Shown: positions 42,793-47,325 of the stretch, piece by piece
Layout of the letters: each line of letters starts with the position of its first letter
How positions within the stretch are numbered: the first letter of the stretch is position 1
Assembly: GCF_947492815.1 (NCBI RefSeq)
Contig: NZ_CANLOB010000035.1
Coordinates: 1-47,325, forward strand
Source: an uncultured Dokdonia sp.
Lineage (GTDB): Bacteria > Bacteroidota > Bacteroidia > Flavobacteriales > Flavobacteriaceae
DNA length: 47,325 bases
Direction: 5' to 3'
Position numbers and translations under genes: made by a program
Notes under the pieces: model-generated
Databases searched by the model: none
Told to the model about the DNA's origin: nothing
The model's input: only the letters and a program-made list of their open reading frames with translations

Positions 42793-43626
42793 ATGCAGCA
42801 GATCATCAATTTTTTGATAAGGAATAAAAACTTCCTACTGTTTGCCTTTTTATTTTGCCTCTCCCTTGTATTTACGATTCAATCTCATTCATACCACAAG
42901 AGTAAGTTTATCAATTCAGCCAACTTCCTCTCAGGTGGTATTTATGAATCTGCAAGTAGTATTCAAGACTATTTTCATCTTAAAACATACAATAAGCAAT
43001 TATTAGAAGAAAATGCCCGCTTGCGCGAAAAGGAAGCCAGATTATATACAATTACTGGTTCATCAGATTCACTATCGATATATGATGCGATAGAAAGTCA
43101 GTTTAGATATATCCCTGCCAAAGTACTTAAAAACTCTTACTCAAAAACAGATAATATTATCACCTTAAAAGCTGGGCGTAGAGATAGTATTTTACCTGAG
43201 ATGGGTGTGATTACAAGTCAAGGAATTGTAGGCTTTATTGAAAAAACATCTACAAAGTATAGCACTGTATTATCCATATTAAATACGAATTTCAAAACCA
43301 ATGCGAAATTACGTGCTTCAGAACACTACGGTACTTTAGAATGGAATGGTCAAGACCCTAATATCATGACGGTAATTGACATGCAAGAACAAGCACCTGT
43401 AAAGATTGGAGATACAATTGAAACTAGCGGACAATCTGCTATTTTCCCTAAAGGAATTCCTATAGGTACTATTGAAGAATTTGAACTAGATAATAGTAAA
43501 AATTTCTATACATTATCCGTACGATTATTTAATGATATGACAAGTCTTGGCCATGTGTATATTATTGAAAACACAGATAAGAATGAAATAACAACACTAC
43601 AAGAAAATAGCATTGATGAAGAATAG
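42793..43626 (+). CDS. mreC: Rod shape-determining protein MreC
   Basis: 277 residues. One N-terminal transmembrane helix (about 13-28) is followed by a coiled coil (YNKQLLEENARLREKEARLY) and the periplasmic beta domain (KAGRRDSILPEMGVITSQGIVGFIEKT, GDTIETSGQSAIFPKGIPIGTIEEF). It scaffolds the elongasome. It starts 14 nt after mreB and overlaps mreD by 11 nt. Confidence 0.96.
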   Translation: MQQIINFLIRNKNFLLFAFLFCLSLVFTIQSHSYHKSKFINSANFLSGGIYESASSIQDYFHLKTYNKQLLEENARLREKEARLYTITGSSDSLSIYDAIESQFRYIPAKVLKNSYSKTDNIITLKAGRRDSILPEMGVITSQGIVGFIEKTSTKYSTVLSILNTNFKTNAKLRASEHYGTLEWNGQDPNIMTVIDMQEQAPVKIGDTIETSGQSAIFPKGIPIGTIEEFELDNSKNFYTLSVRLFNDMTSLGHVYIIENTDKNEITTLQENSIDEE

Positions 43627-44122
43627 TATTCTTGTAAATAGTGTCCGTTTTATCAGTTTGATATTAGCACAGGTATTGATATTTAATAATATTGATTTTA
43701 TGGGCTATATCAATCCATATCCATATATATTATTCGTTCTGGTATTTCCCTTTAATGCAAATCGTTCTTTATATCTAGTGATTGCATTTTTAACAGGACT
43801 TACTATAGATATGTTTGGAAATAGTGGTGGTATTCATGCCGCAGCATCTCTTGTGATAGCTTACATAAGACCAATAGTATTACGACTTACTTTTGGAGTA
43901 AGTTATGAATATAATGCTATTAAACTTCCTAACGTTACTTTTTATGAACGTTTAATATACATTTCAAGTTTAGTATTAATACACCATTTAGTACTATTTT
44001 CTTTAGAGGTTTTTAACATAACTAATATAATTTATATCCTTAAAAAAACGTTGTTTACTGGTATATTCACGAGTATTTTATGTCTTATGTTTAATATTCT
44101 TTTTAGCAGTCGTCAAGAATGA
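43616..44122 (+). CDS. mreD: Rod shape-determining protein MreD
   Basis: 168 residues, nearly all hydrophobic, with about five transmembrane helices. The NPYPYILFVLVFPF and GLTIDMFGNSGGIHAAASLVIAYIRP segments are typical of Bacteroidota MreD. It is the membrane partner of MreC. I chose the ATG at 43616 inside the end of mreC; the TTG just upstream is a weaker choice. Confidence 0.93.
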   Translation: MKNSILVNSVRFISLILAQVLIFNNIDFMGYINPYPYILFVLVFPFNANRSLYLVIAFLTGLTIDMFGNSGGIHAAASLVIAYIRPIVLRLTFGVSYEYNAIKLPNVTFYERLIYISSLVLIHHLVLFSLEVFNITNIIYILKKTLFTGIFTSILCLMFNILFSSRQE

Positions 44123-46041
44123 GAAAACTATTACTTTTTTCTATTGTGCTTAGTACTGGCCTATTATTTATGGGACGGCTATTCTATTTACAGATATATG
44201 ACACTTCTTCAGTTATAAAATCAGAAAACAACGCTATAAAAGTAGAATACGATTATCCACAACGAGGGCATATTTATGATCGTAATAATAAATTACTCGT
44301 TTCAAATCAGCCATCGTATGACCTGATGGCAATCCCTAAAGATATAAAGCCTTTTGACACATTAGGATTATGTAAGCTTTTAGGTATTGAAAAAGAAAAA
44401 TTACTTAAAGAATTAAACAGAGCTCGAAGAAGGGCTTCTTGGCTGCCTGCTGTGATTGTTCCTACCATGTCTACAGAAGATTATGCATACCTTGGAGAGC
44501 AAATGCACAAATACGAAGGGTTTTATATTCAAAAACGTTCGCTTCGAGATTATCAAATAGACTTTGGCGCTAACTTCTTAGGATATATTCAAGAAGTAAA
44601 TCAAAGCATGATCAAAAAAGACCCTTATTATAAATCAGGAGATTTAATAGGTCGTCAAGGTGTTGAACAACAATATGAAGAGGTTTTACGCGGTGTCAAA
44701 GGCGTAAAAAGATATCAGAAAGATCGATTTAATAGAGTCATTGCTCCATACAAGGAAGGCAAATTAGATACATTACCCGTTCCTGGTCGCAATATCCAAT
44801 TAACTATAGATGCTGAACTTCAAAAATATGGAGAAGAGCTCATGGTTAATAAGCGAGGAGGTATTGTTGCATTAGAACCTGCTACAGGAGAAATTCTTGC
44901 CTTAGTTGCGGCTCCAAATTATGACCCTGCTTTACTCGTGGGAAGAGAGCGTTCTAAAAATTACACAAAACTAGATGCAGACTCAATTGCAAAACCGTTA
45001 TTTGATCGTGTTCTTTTAGGAGAATATGCTCCTGGCTCTCCATTCAAAGCCTTAACTTCTCTTATTGCCTTGCAAGAAGGCGTTGTAAATACAGAGAATA
45101 AGGTGTATTGTAATGGGGGATATCGCTATGGAGGAAAAAAACCACTAGGATGTCATCATCATAGAAGCCCTGTAAAGCTCGTAGACGGTATAGCATATTC
45201 CTGTAATAGTTATTTTGCAAGTGCATACCGAAGTACTATTGATAAGTACGATACCCCGCAAGAAGGCATCGAAAAATGGCGAGCGCACTTAGCTAGCTTT
45301 GGACTTGGGGATTTTATGGGGTATGACCTGCCTTCTGGGAGAAGAGGATTAATTCCTAATGCAAAATATTATAATAGAACGTACAATTATCCAACCTATC
45401 GTTGGGGAACTACAGCTACCATCTCTAATGCGATAGGTCAGGGAGAAGTGCTTATGACTCCTATGCAAATGGTAAATTTTACAGCGGCTATTGCCAATAG
45501 AGGTTGGTTTTATAAACCCCATATCATTAAAAACATAAAAGGAATAGATACCATCCCTTCTAAATATAAAGAAAAGCATATTACCACAATCGACCCTCAA
45601 CATTTTGAACCTGTTATCGAAGGGCTTAACAACGTATATAATTATATTGGTGGTACAGCAAACTTTCTTAAAGTACCTGGTATAGAAATCTGTGGAAAAA
45701 CAGGAACTGCTGAGAATAGTATTCGTATTCAGGGGAAAAAAGTAGAATTAACAGACCATTCTGTTTTTGTGGCTTTTGCTCCTAAAGACAATCCTAAAAT
45801 TGCTATTGCTGTATTTGTAGAAAATGGGTATTGGGGAGCTCGCTTTGGTGGGCGCATTGCTTCTGTTATGATAGAAAAATATCTTAAAGGGGAAGTCACT
45901 CGTAAAGATCTAGAAAACTGGGTACTCACCCATAGTCTTGAAGAGGAGTATGAAAAGCCATTACTAGGTAGACCCTTCCCGATAAACGACGGAAAAAAAA
46001 TAAGTGCTAAATTCTTGGCAGAAGAAGAAGTAAAATTATGA
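44119..46041 (+). CDS. mrdA: Penicillin-binding protein 2 (elongasome transpeptidase)
   Basis: 640 residues. It cross-links peptidoglycan during elongation. An N-terminal transmembrane helix is followed by the dimerisation/pedestal domain (YPQRGHIYDRNNKLLVSN) and the transpeptidase domain with SxxK as SPFK (in YAPGSPFKAL), SxN as SCNSYF and KTG as GKTGTAEN. The ATG overlaps the mreD stop (ATGA) and the gene overlaps rodA the same way, showing tight coupling. Confidence 0.97.
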   Translation: MRKLLLFSIVLSTGLLFMGRLFYLQIYDTSSVIKSENNAIKVEYDYPQRGHIYDRNNKLLVSNQPSYDLMAIPKDIKPFDTLGLCKLLGIEKEKLLKELNRARRRASWLPAVIVPTMSTEDYAYLGEQMHKYEGFYIQKRSLRDYQIDFGANFLGYIQEVNQSMIKKDPYYKSGDLIGRQGVEQQYEEVLRGVKGVKRYQKDRFNRVIAPYKEGKLDTLPVPGRNIQLTIDAELQKYGEELMVNKRGGIVALEPATGEILALVAAPNYDPALLVGRERSKNYTKLDADSIAKPLFDRVLLGEYAPGSPFKALTSLIALQEGVVNTENKVYCNGGYRYGGKKPLGCHHHRSPVKLVDGIAYSCNSYFASAYRSTIDKYDTPQEGIEKWRAHLASFGLGDFMGYDLPSGRRGLIPNAKYYNRTYNYPTYRWGTTATISNAIGQGEVLMTPMQMVNFTAAIANRGWFYKPHIIKNIKGIDTIPSKYKEKHITTIDPQHFEPVIEGLNNVYNYIGGTANFLKVPGIEICGKTGTAENSIRIQGKKVELTDHSVFVAFAPKDNPKIAIAVFVENGYWGARFGGRIASVMIEKYLKGEVTRKDLENWVLTHSLEEEYEKPLLGRPFPINDGKKISAKFLAEEEVKL

Positions 46042-47297
46042 GTGCTGGATCGCGTAGTGTAGGAAGTTTTGATTGGGCACTTATTTTAATATACCTAGCA
46101 CTAATTAGTATAGGATGGTTAAGTATCTATTCTGCTACTTATAATCCAGAAATTCAAAATTTCTTTGTTTTAGAAAACCTTCCTTTCAAACAATTAATTT
46201 GGATTGGCTTAGGGTTTATCATTATCACGTTTATTTTATTTCTGGATACTAAGTTCTTTGAACGGTTTTCAAGTTTAATTTATGTAGTTGCTATTATCTC
46301 GCTTCTCCTTTTATTTCCATTAGGAAAAAATATAAATGGTGCCACGAGTTGGTTTGCTTTTGGGTCTTTTACCCTACAACCTAGCGAATTTGCTAAAGTT
46401 GCCACCGCACTAGCACTCGCCAAATATCTAAGTGATATCCAAACCAATATAAAAACAATCCGAGATCAATTACGAGCATTCCTTATTATTGCGATTCCTG
46501 CCTTAGTTATTATACCGCAACCTGATCCTGGAAGCGCCTTAGTATATGCTGCTTTTTTCTTTCCACTATACAGAGAAGGTATCGCCGCAGTATATCTTAT
46601 TTTAGGAGCTTCAGTTATTACATTATTTGTACTCACACTTCTTTTTGGTCCTTTATATATTGCATTGGGAGTCACTGCTATTGCCCTATTACTTTTTCTA
46701 AAAAACAGAAAAAGACGTCCTTCTAGACCATTGTATTTAGGTGTTATTCTTGCCTGTACTTTATTTTCTTTTTCTGTGAATTATATCTTCGAAAATGTAT
46801 TTCAACAGCGTCACAGAGATCGTTTCAATATTGTTTTAGGGAAAGAAGCAGATACGCAAAGTATTGGATATAATACGCGTCAAAGTGAGATTGCTATCGG
46901 AAACGGAGGATGGACTGGACAAGGCTTTTTACAAGGAACACAAACCACTGGGAAATTTGTCCCTGAACAAGACACTGATTATATTTTTAGCGCAGTGGGT
47001 GAAGAATGGGGGTTTATGGGAAGTGCTTTAGTTGTGATTCTTTTTGTCCTTCTTATTTTACGGGTTATACAGCTTTCTGAAAAACAAAAAAACGAATTTA
47101 GTCGTATTTATGGTTATGGTGTCGCTGGGATTATATTTATTCATTTTGCTGTAAATGTCGGTATGGTTACAGGTTTATTACCTACTATCGGGATACCTCT
47201 CCCCTTCTTCAGCTACGGAGGCTCCGGCTTTTGGGGATTCACTATTTTACTATTCATTTTTATTAAATTGGATGGGAATCGTGTAAACGAATGGTGA
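46038..47297 (+). CDS. rodA: RodA, SEDS family peptidoglycan glycosyltransferase
   Basis: 419 residues with about 10 transmembrane helices. It is the glycan polymerase that works with PBP2. SEDS landmarks are GATSWFAFGSFTLQPSEFAKVATALALAKYL, IIPQPDPGSALVYAAFFF, VPEQDTDYIFSAVGEEWGFMGS and TGLLPTIGIPLPFFSYGGSGFW. A ~30-residue loop between helices (NRKRRPSRPLYL, then the segment around FQQRHRDRFNIV) is normal for RodA. Complete; the window ends 28 nt after its stop. Confidence 0.97.
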   Translation: MSAGSRSVGSFDWALILIYLALISIGWLSIYSATYNPEIQNFFVLENLPFKQLIWIGLGFIIITFILFLDTKFFERFSSLIYVVAIISLLLLFPLGKNINGATSWFAFGSFTLQPSEFAKVATALALAKYLSDIQTNIKTIRDQLRAFLIIAIPALVIIPQPDPGSALVYAAFFFPLYREGIAAVYLILGASVITLFVLTLLFGPLYIALGVTAIALLLFLKNRKRRPSRPLYLGVILACTLFSFSVNYIFENVFQQRHRDRFNIVLGKEADTQSIGYNTRQSEIAIGNGGWTGQGFLQGTQTTGKFVPEQDTDYIFSAVGEEWGFMGSALVVILFVLLILRVIQLSEKQKNEFSRIYGYGVAGIIFIHFAVNVGMVTGLLPTIGIPLPFFSYGGSGFWGFTILLFIFIKLDGNRVNEW

Positions 47298-47325
47298 CTT
47301 CAATACGATGTTGCACTTATCAAAG

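Noticed and set aside
1..47325. CRISPR array, prophage, transposase or toxin-antitoxin genes
   Set aside because: No regularly spaced repeats and no such gene products were seen on either strand.

Overview
The window reads as chromosome of a marine member of the Flavobacteriia (Bacteroidota), low in GC and of the Dokdonia/Krokinobacter sort (genus is a guess). Evidence: a complete gldK-gldL-gldM-gldN gliding/type IX secretion operon, exosortase XrtF with its partner, Bacteroidota-type promoters (TAnnTTTG at -7, TTTG near -33) and many short lipoproteins. No phage, insertion sequence or CRISPR array is visible. Most genes are housekeeping.

Layout. 1-33 is the 5' end of a 16S rRNA gene running leftwards off the window. 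Its leader (34-700) holds a degenerate tRNA-like element and three tandem rrn promoters, two of which are near-identical copies 150 bp apart. 795-7496 (minus) is an RND multidrug efflux operon: adaptor, pump, an unrecognised membrane protein, TolC-like channel and a small Cys-rich protein. 7618-11066 carries an ABC-F ATPase, a DUF983 protein and a FAD oxidoreductase. 11175-15778 (minus) is gldKLMN, with a ureohydrolase-like protein that lacks key metal ligands and topA upstream (15888-19547). 19702-23764 (minus) holds a membrane protein, an LVIVD-repeat lipoprotein, an LpxR-like outer membrane protein and a phosphoesterase lipoprotein.

23914-28543 (plus) is a miaB - sigma-54 activator - lptE - TPR-like protein - secG cluster closed by a terminator. 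groES and groEL follow, separated by a four-helix-bundle gene that is itself flanked by 23-nt imperfect inverted repeats. 31390-35899 holds a sodium/solute symporter, a three-domain redoxin/cytochrome c/copper-monooxygenase-like lipoprotein and a serine hydrolase. 35920-38139 (minus) holds two small unknown genes, a DUF3347 lipoprotein and the XrtF pair. Then come a GAF-type methionine sulfoxide reductase, a MacB-like permease and purH. The window ends with the cell-shape operon mreB-mreC-mreD-mrdA-rodA.

A 16-bp perfect palindrome (CGCTTTCGCGAAAGCG) occurs six times, with two further partial copies, both between and inside genes and in different reading frames. It is a DNA-level repeat of this genome. 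The observations most worth following are the inverted-repeat-bounded element inside groESL, this palindrome, the tRNA-like rrn leader element, the probable pseudo-ureohydrolase beside the T9SS operon and the redoxin-cytochrome-copper fusion.
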